Of a stretch of 64,000 nt of DNA, positions 45,262 to 55,620 are shown one piece after another. The notes beneath the pieces are model-generated. The model was not told where the DNA came from. It did no database searches and worked only from the letters and a program-made list of their open reading frames with translations. Position 1 is the stretch's first letter. Every line of letters begins with the position of its first letter. Origin of the DNA: Omphiscola glabra (lineage: Eukaryota; Mollusca; Gastropoda; Lymnaeidae); assembly GCA_964017045.1 (NCBI GenBank), contig OZ024808.1, forward strand, positions 21,218,418 to 21,282,417, given 5' to 3'. Both the position numbers and the translations under genes were made by a program.

Positions 45262-46305
45262 GTGTTAACACCAGATCGTAAAAGAAAAAAACAGTTATGT
45301 CACATTAATATGTTAAAAGAATATGTAGAAAGAAAATGTGATGATAATTGTCCATCCTCAGACATTAATGTTAACACAATCTCAACTGTAACTTCAGTAC
45401 CTAAAGAAAATGTTACTGAAATATTTGACAGTGTCCCAGAAAAAGTTGGTCATTACAAACTTAAAAATTCAGAAATTCTGGCCAATATAGATCAGAAACC
45501 TGGACATTTGTCATTGTCGGAAAAAGATTTTGTTAAGTCTGTTATTGCAGATTTTGTTTCACTTTTTCCTGATGTCCCTAATAAAACCAACATTGCTGTG
45601 CATGATGTTGACGTTGGCATTGCAGTTCCGGTCAAGCAACACCCCTATAGAGTCAATCCGGAAAAAACTTGAAGTAATCCGGTCTGAAATAAAATACATG
45701 CTTGAAAATGATATAATTGAACCAAGCTCTAGTAACTGGAGTTCTCCATGTATTTTAGTCACAAAACCTGACAAAAGTTACAGGTTGTGCACTGATTTCA
45801 GGAAAGTGAATTCAGTTACAAAGTCTGATTCCTTTCCGATTCCAAGGATAGACGATCTTATAGATCGAATAGGCGATGCCAAATATGTAACCAAGATAGA
45901 CCTACTACCAGGTTATTGGCAGGTTCCTCTATCTGACAGAGCAAAAGAAGTCTCTGCTTTTGTACTCCAGATGGTTTATACCAATATAAAGTAATGCCGT
46001 TTGGAATGAAAAATGCCCCAGCTACATTCCAACGTCTAGTTAACAACATTATTGCTGACCAGGAAAATTGCAGCGCCTATATAGATGATGTAATTAATTA
46101 CAGTCAAGATTTTTCCAAACATGTAAAACAATTAAGATCTCTGTTTACAAAATTATCGCAGGCAAATGTAACTGTAAATTTAAATAAGTGTGAATTTTGC
46201 CATGTGGAATATTTAGGTCACATAGTGGGTCAAGGTCATGTAAAGCCTGCTCAAGCTAAGATAAATAATATTTTGTCACTTCCACCACCCACTACTAGAA
46301 AATAG
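45262..46305 (+). pseudogene. Gmr1-like pol: reverse transcriptase
   Basis: From the linker (KVGHYKLKNSEILANID) the frame enters the reverse transcriptase with QHPYRVNPEK. A frameshift near 45655 leads to the fingers (SSNWSSPCILVTKPD, CTDFRKVN) and motif A (KIDLLPGYWQVPL). A second shift near 45970 restores the first frame for KVMPFGMKNAPATFQ and the catalytic YIDD (46078-46089). Both motif C aspartates are intact. LGHIVGQGHVKP closes the thumb. The domain copies element RNA into DNA. A TAG at 46303 follows. Confidence 0.85.
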
Positions 46306-46308
46306 TTA

Positions 46309-46875
46309 ATGAGATTTTTGGGAATGGCAGGTTACTATAGAAAATTTTGCAAAAATGTCTCAGTTATTGCTTCTCCCCTAAGTAATATGTTAAAGCAAAA
46401 TGCAAAATTTCATTGGTCAGATGTTTGTCAGGAAGCATTCGAAAATATTAAAAATATACTAGCTAATACTCCTGTTCTCATTGCGCCAGACTTTAACAAA
46501 CAGTTTAAATTAGCTGTAGATGCCAGTGATGTTGGCATTGGTGCAGTTCTTTTTCAAGAAGATGATCACAGTGTAGATCATCCTGTTTGTTATTTCTCAA
46601 AGAAATTTAACGCACATCAGAAAAATTATTCCACTGTAGAAAAAGAATGTTTAGGATTAATTCTTGCTCTACAACAATTTGATTTTTATGTCAGTTGTTC
46701 CTTACATTCAGTACTTGTTTTTACTGATCACAATCCCTTAACATTTTTGAATAAGATTGTCTCCAAAAATCAAAGATTGTTAAGATGGAGTCTATTTTTA
46801 CAAGAATATAATTTGGACATAAAACATATCAAAGGCAAAGATAATGTGATTGCTGATACTTTGTCCAGAAATTAA
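46309..46875 (+). pseudogene. Gmr1-like pol: RNase H and pol C-terminus
   Basis: The segment opens RFLGMAGYYRKFCKNVSVIA, as in all Ty3/gypsy polymerases. The RNase H catalytic residues are D71 (AVDASD), E111 (STVEKE) and D140 (FTDHNPL). It ends KGKDNVIADTLSRN and then TAA at 46873. The pol protein ends here without a downstream integrase, which confirms that integrase is only upstream. It is intact over 188 codons. Confidence 0.85.
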
Positions 46876-47015
46876 TTTTCTCTGCACAAAAATTATGTAG
46901 TTGATTATAAGCTATTAAGAAGCTTGTTTAATATTTTTGAAATGAAGAAATTTATTTTCTTGTACTTGTTTAATGGAAAAGAATTCCATTTTTTGAAAAA
47001 TGAATTTTTTTCTTT

Positions 47016-47027
47016 AAAGATGGGAGG
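47016..47027 (+). promoter_or_regulatory. Polypurine tract
   Basis: AAAGATGGGAGG directly precedes the LTR start TGTTGT. This is the plus-strand DNA primer site expected next to a 3' LTR. Confidence 0.7.
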
Positions 47028-47531
47028 TGTTGTAAGGGATGACGTATTTTGAGACACGCTTTGCCCGCCTTCCACGTGCATGACCTCTTTCAAGTCGGTC
47101 CCGTGTTGGGGCAGCTAGAAAAAAATATCCCTTTGTTGATACTTTTGTTTACTATCATCCGTTTCTGTCGAACAAAATAGAACGATCTAGAGAATGTGGG
47201 AAGCTGTAAGACTGCGTATTCCATTTCCAAAAAGATCATATGAAACTGGGTATAAAAGGGATAAGAATAAATGACGAGGGAGAGATTTTCCTTTCCTTGA
47301 TTACGAGGCATGCTATGTGTCATTATACTTTGTTGTGTGTAGAGAATTTTATTTCCTCGTACAATTTTGTGCTCATTGTATTTTTATATACAGTACCGGT
47401 ACCAGCAAATCTGTAAGTTTATAATTTTAATAATATTTATCTTGCTGTTATTATTTAATTGAAGTTCACAAATTAAACAAGTTATTAATTGTAATTAGCT
47501 CTGGCCTTAATTGTCGTTTTACAAAACAACA
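47028..47531 (+). mobile_element. 3' LTR of the Gmr1-like element
   Basis: The 504-bp LTR runs from TGTTGTAAGGGATGACG to TTACAAAACAACA, with TGTTGT / ACAACA as a perfect 6-bp inverted terminus. A TATAAAAGG box at 47251 supports a promoter in the U3 region. No matching 5' LTR exists in the window. The 5' edge is fixed by the polypurine tract, the 3' edge by the inverted terminus. Confidence 0.75.
47251..47259 (+). promoter_or_regulatory. LTR TATA box
   Basis: TATAAAAGG follows ACTGGG in the LTR and fits the TATA consensus closely. Transcription would start about 30 bases downstream. Confidence 0.55.
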
Positions 47532-47567
47532 GAGATTAAATTCTCCATCTAAATCGGTCCGTAATAA

Positions 47568-49245
47568 TTTGCTAACAATTGTAACATTTTAAATATTTTA
47601 TTTTCAAATAACTAGAAAATGAATTGTACCATGTCTGCTATAGAATTTATAATTTAAATTTTTTTAGCAAATAATCAAACAAAATGTATACTATATTGTT
47701 TTCTAGACAAGAGTTTTTTTACGTTTTGAAAATAATATATTCCTGTATAATATCTCACTGTATAGCTTTTTAATAAAATACACTACCGAATTAAGTCCCT
47801 TGGAGTCCCCTAAGCAGACGAGATTTTGTGTTTCTTTCAAAGTATTACTTAATATAGCATCCGCCATTTTAAATTCCAGTAAAGATTTTGTTAAATGATA
47901 AAAAAAGAACTTCCTTTTTAAATAGCACCATTCATTTACATAAATTTGGCTCTTCTCTCATCTTTAGTTTCCAATTCTAGGACATTATTTTATAGTTTAC
48001 TATAAACAAGTGTGTCTCTACTCCTAATTTCGGTAATAAATCAAGATATCTTCAAATTGTTCGTCATATTGAATTCTCTAATCTAGTAAACGTGCAAAAA
48101 TGATTTGACATATGCTCTTTTTTTTTTTAAAGTTTGTATTCTAAAATTCAAATTTTGGTCGATGGATGGTAGATAATGAGTTCAGTCCCTTGCATAGCAT
48201 AGACAAGTTAAAGATCCTGCTTTGTAATCAGTAAGTTATTGACTCGACTCATGTGACGTTACGTGTTTTTCAATAGTAACGAGAATTTACTGTTCAACAA
48301 AATCCTACGTTTTGTGAATTCGCACAATTGCAATCAAATGTTTTAAAAATAGACTACTTGTATTTTTCACTTCCAATATTATTGTTTTTACGGTACTTTT
48401 TTTACCCGGGGGGGGGGGGGGGCGGGGGTTATTTTATTTTCACTTCCTTATTCAGTGAGAAAGCTGATATAGACGACCCTGATATAGGAAATATTAAAAA
48501 CAAAAAACAGTATTATTATGAAAGGCTCTGAGTGTAATGTTTATATTTGTTGCATTTTTCCTTTCCTTTTGTCAAATGTTCGCGTTCAATGATAGTTCAT
48601 TATAAGAGTTCATTTTGAGTGTTCATTTTTATTACACACCTTAGTATATTCTTGTAGATAAAACGTTGATTGGGTTGTTTTTTTTCTTTGATGCGTTAGT
48701 TTTGATTGTAAATTTTGCATTGTTTCTTTATAATTTTCAACTCATAACATGCAACACATAAAGTATAGCATTTCGTTTGCATCACAGTTCAGTCAGGATA
48801 ATTCACTACACGTTCTGGGAAGTTTATTAAATAAGTTGTTTTTTTGATATGTCATTGTTCAGAATTATATTGTGAATGGACTTTGATATAAGATATGTTC
48901 ACAAACTCCATTTATCCGGTCTAGGTTTAAAATTGGCAAAGATGACGTAATAATCATTTCTTTTCATAGCATCTCATTTAGCAGACATTAAAAATGTGTT
49001 AACACCAATGATCAACAAAGCATTCTAAAACATTTTGTAATCAAGGCATTATACCTTCGTAAGCAACCTGTGCACATTACCGTAACACCAGCTTTTGAGC
49101 ATTACCTTCGCATCAGTTTTGCACACTAACTATTCACCAGACTTTGAGCATTAGATTCGCACCAATCTTTGCATACTACCTTCGCATCAGCCTTTGCACA
49201 CTACCGTCGCAACATTCTTTGCACACTATTGTCGCACCCGATATT
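47568..49245. repeat. Direct duplication, copy B (partner 40975-43735)
   Basis: Collinear blocks include AATTTGCTAACAATTG, AGCAGACGAGATTTTGTGTT, AAATCAAGATATCTTCAAAT, GATGGATGGTAGATAATGAG, a G run at 48408, and TTTGCACACTACCGTCGCA. It lacks the three insertions seen in copy A. It ends with short repeats of a TTTGCACACTACC type, the same end type as copy A. Confidence 0.7.
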
Positions 49246-49964
49246 TAACTGTACTCTTTGTTAGTCCCTCTGATTTTAAACCTAGTGCAGTGTCTTGCTG
49301 AATTTCGTATTCTTTGCGCCAAGCATTGTCAAAATATTTGATAAATTAAACAACCACTAAAAAACAACGTTTTTCGTATTAATACTTTATATTCATTTTT
49401 TTGCATTTATTTAACCTTAACTGTCATTGATGTCTCATTTATTAAGAAGCGGCTGAGAAGCTATCACAGCTTTCATATTTCCAATATTTTTCACTTCAAA
49501 AATACATTTTATTTTTTACTGAATACCCAAATACTTCAAAAATGCAAAGTACATAGCAACAGGTACAAAGTTAAACTCCACACCAAAGCATGCAACCATA
49601 GAATAAATCATAATTCATTCATCTTCCCCCCCCCCTTTTTAAAAAAAAAAATTAACAACAAAATTTATTTTTGGCGGGATGCCGCTGAAAATTTCACAAA
49701 ATGTGCCATCCTCGCCAAGTTTCAGTTCGATAGAATGACGGGATGTGGGTCAATAAGCCGTTCAAAGATTTTGCTTTAAACACAGAAACACGTGAACAAA
49801 AGCGACGTTAGTATAAAAGATTTAAAAGACCCAAAAGTGTGTTGATATAGAGAAATACGGCTTGATTCAAATACAACTTAAAAATTTTTTAGCTACACAC
49901 CAAGTTGAAGCTAACACTCAATAGAATATGAAAACAACTATTTAAGACGTTTTCATTTGATCCT
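49246..49964. other. Unassigned AT-rich sequence
   Basis: A short C run near 49627 followed by an A run is the only distinct feature. No coding or transposon signal was recognised. Confidence 0.35.
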
Positions 49965-50550
49965 TTCTCTATTGCATTAACTATTTCAATTGATCTGTTC
50001 TCCATTGCATTAACTAGTTCAATTGATAAGGTCTCAATTGCATTAACTATTTCAATTGATCTGTTCTCAATTGGATTAACTATTTCAATTGATCTGTTCT
50101 CTATTGGATTAACTATTTCAATTGATGTGTTCTCAATGGGATTAAATATTTCAATTGCTCTGCTCTCAATTAGATTAACTATTTCAATTGCTCTGCTCTC
50201 AATTAGATTAACTATTTCAATTGCTCTGCTCTCAATTAGATTAACTATTTCAATTGCTCTGCTCTCAATTAGATTAACTATTTCAATTGATCTGCTCTCA
50301 ATTAGATTAACTATTTCAATTGCTCTGCTCTCAATTAGATTAACTATTTCAATTGCTCTGCTCTCAATTAGATTAACTATTTCAATTCCTCTGCTCTCAA
50401 TAAGATTAACTATTTCAATTGCTCTGCTCTCAATTAGATTAACTATTTCAATTGCTCTGCTCTCAATTAGATTAACTATTTCATTTGCTCTGCTCTCAAT
50501 TAGATTAACTATTTCAATTGCTCTGCTCACAATTAGATTAACTTTTTCAG
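49965..50550. repeat. 33-bp minisatellite, about 18 copies
   Basis: The unit TCAATTGCTCTGCTCTCAAT plus TAGATTAACTATT has a period of 33. The right part is homogeneous and the left part (49965-50150) is diverged. Being a multiple of three, it keeps frames open on both strands: an 11-residue IEIVNLIESRA repeat on minus, LTISIALLSIR on plus. There is no splice or start evidence for translation. Confidence 0.95.
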
Positions 50551-50955
50551 TTTAATATTTCAGTCATTGATGTTTTTAGGGCATTTTTAAAATAAGATCT
50601 AAATACATTTCAAAATAAAACAAAATGTTCCATTTGATAGAACTATGAAAAATACCATTTGATAAAGTATGTTATTTCGTTAAATAAATGTATATGTATA
50701 TTAAAATGCACTTTGAAAGATATTGTTGTTTATCATGCAAAATTTAAAAAAAATAAAATCAGTCAGGATGGTGCAGTTAGATCTATTTCAATCACTCAAG
50801 AGCTGTCCTCAGGCCACTTCTATTTTATTTGCGAGCTTAGTGTTAGGGCCCCCATTTCTCTCAGTTCAGGGAGGTCCGTAGTCTGCGAGCTATAAACAGG
50901 GATAACTTTAAGCACGACCGGACTTTAGAAGTGTTTTCCAAACTATGCCCTACTT
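50551..50955. other. Unassigned AT-rich sequence
   Basis: Nothing specific was recognised. A short denser patch at 50785-50895 may be the beginning of the LINE insertion that follows. Confidence 0.35.
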
Positions 50956-52190
50956 TGGAAAAGCGCTATGCTTTACCGGCATGCCCCTGTCGCCCACCAC
51001 AATTTTAGTTTTGCACTGTCTGCTTCCTGGTATGCGACCATAAGGGTAGACCTATGCAGTACCAAGAAAGAGCGGCGTAATGCGGAAAAGAAGTGGTTGA
51101 GGTCAGGTCCTATAGTTTTAAGCAGATCTATTCCGCTGCCAAGAAGAATGTCACTAAGATTGTTTGTCGCTACAAGACATTGTATTTTAGCGAAAACATA
51201 ATTATGGGTAAAACCAGAAGGCATTTATTTGATGTTTGTATTCACCTCAAATGGAGTAAGAAAGGAAAAGCTCTTCAGTGTTTCAGTACCCCAGCAACCA
51301 GATCTTTTCTGTGATTTCTTTACAAGCATATTTGCTGGCATTTGCACTGAGCTTGATCGTCTTGACGAACCGCCCCTAGATTTTCCGTTTTCTTCTTGTG
51401 CTAATTCACATCTCCATGATTTTAAAACTATTTCAGAAATAGAGGTCAACAGTTTTATTCTAAAATCTAAATCTAAGTCATGTTCTTTGGACTCCATCCC
51501 CTTGTTGGTGGAGTCATTAGTTCATTTTTCCCCAACGATAACCCAAATAATAAATGAATAAGCCTGGTCTGGATACAAATAATTAAAAAAATTATAGAAC
51601 TGTATCTAACTGATCATTTTTATCTAAAGTCATTGAAAAACTAGTTCTAAAACTAATTTTTGATAACTTAAACAACCACTCTCTTCTCAGTCCTAATCAG
51701 TCAGCCTATAGATATTTCCACAGCACAGTGTGGTCTCTTCTGAGAGTCACTAATGACCAATTGCGCGCAATGGACAGCGGTAACGTCTCCATCCTGATCT
51801 TTTCAGATATCAGTGCACCCCTTTACAAAAAAACACTCCTCATTCACAATCACAAATCATGCTGTAACTCAGCTCTCCCCACCACATTTCAAGTAGGTAA
51901 CTCCGACTTACAGTTTACATCATATGCTAGGAATCTTGGTTATATCTTTCTAACAACATGTCTCACGATAAACATATATCTCACATTTGTCGCTCTGCAT
52001 ACACCGGTATCCGTCAAATCAGCTCTATCCGCCACTACCTCACAGTTAGTTGAGTGAGCGCAACAAAAACAATAGTCTTTGCTCTTGTTCTCTCTCGCCT
52101 TGACTATTGCAACTCTCTTCTGTCAGGTTCACCAAAGCACTTAATAGGAAAACTACAAAAGGTTCAAAATTCAGAAGCTACGTAAGTTCT
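50956..52190 (+). pseudogene. L2-like LINE ORF2 remnant (EN end and RT)
   Basis: Read across frames, the order is: TKKERRNAEKKWLRSG (about 51035-51110), IYSAAKKNVTKIVCRYKTLY (about 51125-51190), then FCDFFTSIFAGICTELDRLD (about 51310-51365). This is followed by NSFILKSKSKSCSLDSIPL and HFSPTITQIINE (to 51559), then SKVIEKLVLKLIFDNLN and LLSPNQSAYR (about 51625-51715) and SGNVSILIFSDISA (about 51775-51815, motif A region). Past that point motifs B and C are deleted. A late piece, [19 protein letters not shown], lies near 52080-52130. The order matches L2-clade polymerases, with several frameshifts and an internal deletion. Confidence 0.75.
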
Positions 52191-52445
52191 GACCGACCGA
52201 TAAACGATGCCTCTGTCCGCCGTCCATGGCTTGACATGTGAATGTTCTGATGTGGGTGGGGTGAATATACATTTGGGTTTTGTTTTGTTGTTATACAACT
52301 GTTCCTTTTAAAATAAACGTATGTTATGTTAATGTCAGGATTATGTCTCATTTGCTAATAGTTTATGTACAGCGCGGTGAGCCCAGCCCTAGGCTGAGGT
52401 ATCGCGCTATATAAGACATCTAAATAATAATAATAATAATAATTT
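52191..52445 (+). mobile_element. L2-like LINE 3' UTR and (TAA)n tail
   Basis: GACCGATAAACGATGCCTCT, CCGTCCATGGCTTGAC, CAGCGCGGTGAGCCCAGCCC and TCGCGCTATATAAGAC lead to TAATAATAATAATAAT. It matches the tail at 10429-10680, confirming one family. Confidence 0.8.
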
Positions 52446-52573
52446 AAAAAAAACAAAACATTTCACTCTAAAACTCTTACGTTGTCCAAATCTATGTCTG
52501 GGGAGATTATCAATTTACGAATAAACAAATCTACCAGTAAACATTTTTTACAATTATTTATTAACTGATTTGT

Positions 52574-52748
52574 CTATTAACCAAACCATCCATACATCGG
52601 CCAATAAACCAACCCATCCATACATCCACCAATAAACCAACCCATCCATACATCCGTCAATAAACAAACCCATTAATACATCCACCAATAAACCAACCCA
52701 TCCATACATCCGCCAATAAACCAACCATCTACACATCCGTCTATCTTC
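52574..52748. repeat. 28-bp tandem repeat, about six copies
   Basis: The unit CAATAAACCAACCCATCCAT plus ACATCCAC is imperfect, with CCGTC and CCGCC variants. Confidence 0.9.
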
Positions 52749-52936
52749 CAACCCAATACCAACATCGCATGCCAATCCGTTACACATATGCCAGTACCTG
52801 GATTCAGCAATGTTTCCTGTTAGATCCAGATTGTGAATTGGGGATAGATTAAAATAGAGTGTGACATATGTATATACATGGAAAGATTAGAGGAAGAGGG
52901 AGCGAGATGACAGATTGACATATAGAGTGAAATTTA

Positions 52937-54002
52937 TTAATAGACAGGGCTGTCTTAAGAACATAGGAGGCCCTGGGCACAACAATGCAATGGGGCCCTT
53001 TAACAACACAACACACCTGAGTCGTGAGAAGGGGGCAAAAGGGGGCACTCACCCCATTCTCAAACAGTGGGGGGGGGCAAACAGTTCTTGCTCCCCACCA
53101 ACTAGCCAAGCAAATAAGAATGTAAAATAAAAATAAACATTTAAATGTAATTAAGTTAAACTTCGACGAATTCAATTTATTGATATAAAAATCAAAAGCG
53201 TTAAATATCAATAATAGTTTTAAAACATTATCATAAATAAACTATAAATAATCTCAGAGGATGATAAATTACCATTATTGACTGATAGATCGAATACATT
53301 ATTTAATATAAATCAACATAATTGTTTGCGTTATTATTTTGCTGATAATTGTTTTATTATTGGTTTAAAGTCAGTGGTCTTAAGGATGTCATTTTCCATG
53401 CACAGAAGTGAAAGCCAGTTCAAACGGTGTTGTGCCATTGTAATGCTAAGCTGATTCTTTATGATCTTCAATCTTGAAAATAAAAGTTCACCTGTACAGT
53501 ATGTTTTCATGAACGTTCCCCTGTACAGTTTCAAGTTGTAATTATTTGTTCATGCGAAGCAGCGATAGTGTCACAATTTCACATCAATGACCAGGTCGTT
53601 CTTAAGATGCTGTTTTCATTTAATAGGTCATCCTTATTAAAGTCTTTCTGATACCGGGTACATATTAGCTATATCTTCACACTTTTTTGTTTAGCTCATC
53701 GGAATCAGATGTTTTTAATTTCGCAAAGAAGGAAATCACGTGTGCGTTGTGTCAGGTCAGAGTTCAGGGAGTCCAAAAAAGGGAGAAAAGTTTCGATTGT
53801 AAACATACATTCTTATTTTATTTTTATATTCATATCTGTGAAAATTAAAATTTGTTGAGTGAGTGGCCTTGAAACGTGGGGCCCCTACAAGCCTGGGGCC
53901 CCTTACAAGCCTGGGGCCCCTACAAGCCTGGGGCCCCCTACAAGCCTAAGGCCCAGGGCCAGTGCCCACTGGGCCCATGCCATAAACGCCATTGTTAATA
54001 GA
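52937..54002 (-). mobile_element. hAT element with perfect 8-bp target duplication
   Basis: The element 52945-53994 begins CAGGGCTGTCTTAAGAAC and ends CATAAACGCCATTG. It is bounded by TTAATAGA at 52937-52944 and 53995-54002, a perfect hAT-type duplication. Subterminal GGCCCTGGGCAC and GTGCCCACTGGGCCC pair as inverted arms. It retains the end of a transposase on the minus strand. A short GGGGCCCCTACAAGCCT tandem repeat lies at 53878-53950. About 1.05 kb long, it is a deletion derivative. Confidence 0.85.
53334..53534 (-). pseudogene. hAT transposase C-terminal (hATC) domain, fragment
   Basis: The minus-strand frame reads GELLFSRLKIIKNQLSITMA and then QHRLNWLSLLCMENDIL. This corresponds to the hATC dimerisation domain of ZNF862/ZMYM1-like hAT transposases, where an S-x-L-K-x-I-K-N-x-L core precedes R-L-x-x-L-x-x-L and an I-E-like end. 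Here the last element is MEN. It lacks the catalytic core upstream. It ends near KQLSAK and then a stop. The orientation agrees with the element. Confidence 0.7.
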
Positions 54003-54245
54003 GAGAGGTAATTGGAGAGAGAGAGTGTTACACAGTGTAAGAGAGTGACAGTTAAAGAGCAAAAAAAGAGTTACATAGTGATAGATTTATATATATATAT
54101 ATATATACAGAGAAAGAGGGGAGAGAGTGAGAGAAAGAAAGAGTGAGAGAGAGAGAGAGAGATAGCGAGTGTGACACTGAGCGAAATAATTTACATAAAA
54201 AGAGTGAGTGGGATAGAGAAAGAGAGACTTAGTGAGAGAGTGGAA
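54003..54245. repeat. GA-rich low-complexity tract with (AT)n
   Basis: Repeats of GAGAGAGAGTG and GAGTGAGAG surround ATATATATATATATAT near 54090. It starts directly at the right-hand target duplication of the hAT. Confidence 0.85.
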
Positions 54246-54423
54246 TAAGGGCTTATAAAGATTATAGAAACACTATTGACTCTAATTCAATCCTAATGCA
54301 AATACTGAACCACTTTTACATATATAAATATTGAAAAACATTATATTAAATATTGCAAATAATATCGTTGTACCCTTTATAATGAATTTACTTGTCAGTG
54401 ACTACTGACTACACGAAGATAAA

Positions 54424-54431
54424 TGACGTAA
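54424..54431 (+). promoter_or_regulatory. Possible CRE/ATF-type site upstream of second gene
   Basis: TGACGTAA lies about 100 bases upstream of the ATG at 54526, in a region that also has a TTTATAATG TATA-like sequence near 54385. This is motif reading only; no transcription start is known. Confidence 0.2.
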
Positions 54432-54525
54432 TTTCTTTACTTTTTTTTTTTAGTAATAAAGTAAAAATGCACGCACTATTCTATTTCCTCTGTTTACAAT
54501 ATCCGCCATTGCCAAATGTATCGAC

Positions 54526-54583
54526 ATGGGTTTATCACTAAATGCATGCCTTTTGTTATATTACATAACGGTAACAGGAATGG
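54526..54583 (+). CDS. Signal-peptide first exon of a second secreted or membrane gene
   Basis: ATG opens a frame encoding MGLSLNACLLLYYITVTGMG, with a hydrophobic core (ACLLLYYITV) of the length and placement of a secretory signal peptide. It stops at a consensus donor, ATGG|GTGAGT, leaving phase 1, so cleavage would fall at or just after the exon end. A phase-1 signal-peptide exon is the usual lead-in to an Ig or other shuffled extracellular domain, and the Ig gene upstream needs exactly this entry phase. The rest of the gene must lie beyond the foldback, arrays and Helitron, outside the window. A paralogue of the upstream Ig gene is possible, not shown. Confidence 0.5.
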
Positions 54584-54879
54584 GTGAGTAAATCTTTATT
54601 TTAGGACTTTTACAATTAAATGACGTGCTCCCTAACTGGTGTCCCCTGTGAGCCACGCTAAATGCCCCCATGAGGAAGACAACAACCATACAACAAATTA
54701 AATTACGATAACACTTTTTTTGTCGCACAGTTAACAATTTGTGGCGTAGCTCGGGTTGGTATTTACCCGTGCGGTAAAGTCATAGCTTCGATCCCCCTCC
54801 TCCTCTTGAACTTCCACGATGGGTAAATGCAAAGAGAATGTGCCATGACTTTTCACAAAGCCACCATCTTTGTTGTCGC

Positions 54880-55330
54880 GACCCCATTGCTTAACCCTAA
54901 ACTTAAGTATGGTTTTCAACCTAAACCTAACCTGGGTTTTGACCCTAATATGAACTCCCTGGTAAATTTTGAGAGATCTATCCGCGTCTTTTACCATGGC
55001 CGCCATCTTGGTTGCCCCAAGATGGCAACCATGGAAAAATAAAATAACTCATGTTTTTGCTAAAATTACGAATAAAAAGTTTTTAAAAATGAAAAAATGA
55101 TCTAAATCTATCCCTCACCCTAACCTGAACCCTAAATTCCTCCCTAACAGTGTTTTGACCCTCTCCCTAACAGGGTTTTGACCCTCTCCCTAACAGGGTT
55201 TTGACCCTCTCCCTAACAGAGTTTTGACCCTCTCCTAACAGGGTTTTGACACTCTCCCTAACAGGGTTTTGACCCTCTCCCTAACAGGGTTTTGACCCAA
55301 TCGGAACCAGCGTTTTGACACTCTCCTTAG
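54880..55330 (-). mobile_element. Foldback-type element, second copy (inverted)
   Basis: This is the reverse complement of 1-420: ATCTATCCGCGTCTTTTACC, ATGGCCGCCATCTTGGTTGC, AACTCATGTTTTTGCTAAAA and CCTAACCTGAACCCTAAATT all match. The central hairpin is shortened here (GGTTGCCCCAAGATGGCAACC). The left part (54880-54970) has extra AACCTAAACCTAACC sequence. Confidence 0.65.
55148..55322. repeat. 23-bp tandem array, inverted copy
   Basis: About seven to eight copies of GGGTTTTGACCCTCTCCCTA plus ACA. It is the reverse complement of the array at 1-190, with the flanks AACCAGCGTTTTGACACTCT shared with 1-30. Confidence 0.85.
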
Positions 55331-55439
55331 CCTAACGTGGCGCTGGGTTTTGACCCTGAAAAGTAGGAAAATTTAAAAAAAACAAAGAAAAATGGCCACA
55401 ATTAATTATAAAATAAAGAAGTAATGAAAACCCAACTTA

Positions 55440-55620
55440 CATTTTCATGGAATACACTTTTACACACTTTATTTCAGGTTCCAACGAAAAGAATATCCAA
55501 AAATTAATGAAACACAGCGTGGTCACCCTCTAAGATTATCTTAAAAAATGGCGGCGCTTGGCGGCGCTTATTAACATATTTAATAGGCCAACCAATGAAA
55601 TTATAAAAATTATAATTAAT
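55440..55620. repeat. Flank duplicate of the 22-bp array, left
   Basis: TACACACTTTATTTCAGGTT, AAGAATATCCA and an AAAATGGCGG core recur to the right of the 22-bp array at 56920-57090 (TACACACTTTATTTCGGGTT, AAGAATATCCAGG, AAGATGGCGG). A larger unit was duplicated and the 22-bp array grew between the copies. Confidence 0.7.

Larger units (their letters stand above)
43740..47531 (+). mobile_element. Gmr1-like Ty3/gypsy retrotransposon, 5'-truncated
   Basis: The order is protease end, integrase, reverse transcriptase, RNase H, polypurine tract and 3' LTR. Integrase before reverse transcriptase is the Ty1/copia-like order that characterises the Gmr1 group within Ty3/gypsy. Gag, most of protease and the 5' LTR are missing. 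The pol frame has stops at 43975, 44977, 45079, 45208 and 46303 and two compensating frameshifts (about 45655 and 45970). It lies between the two copies of the direct duplication. It cannot be active. Confidence 0.8.
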
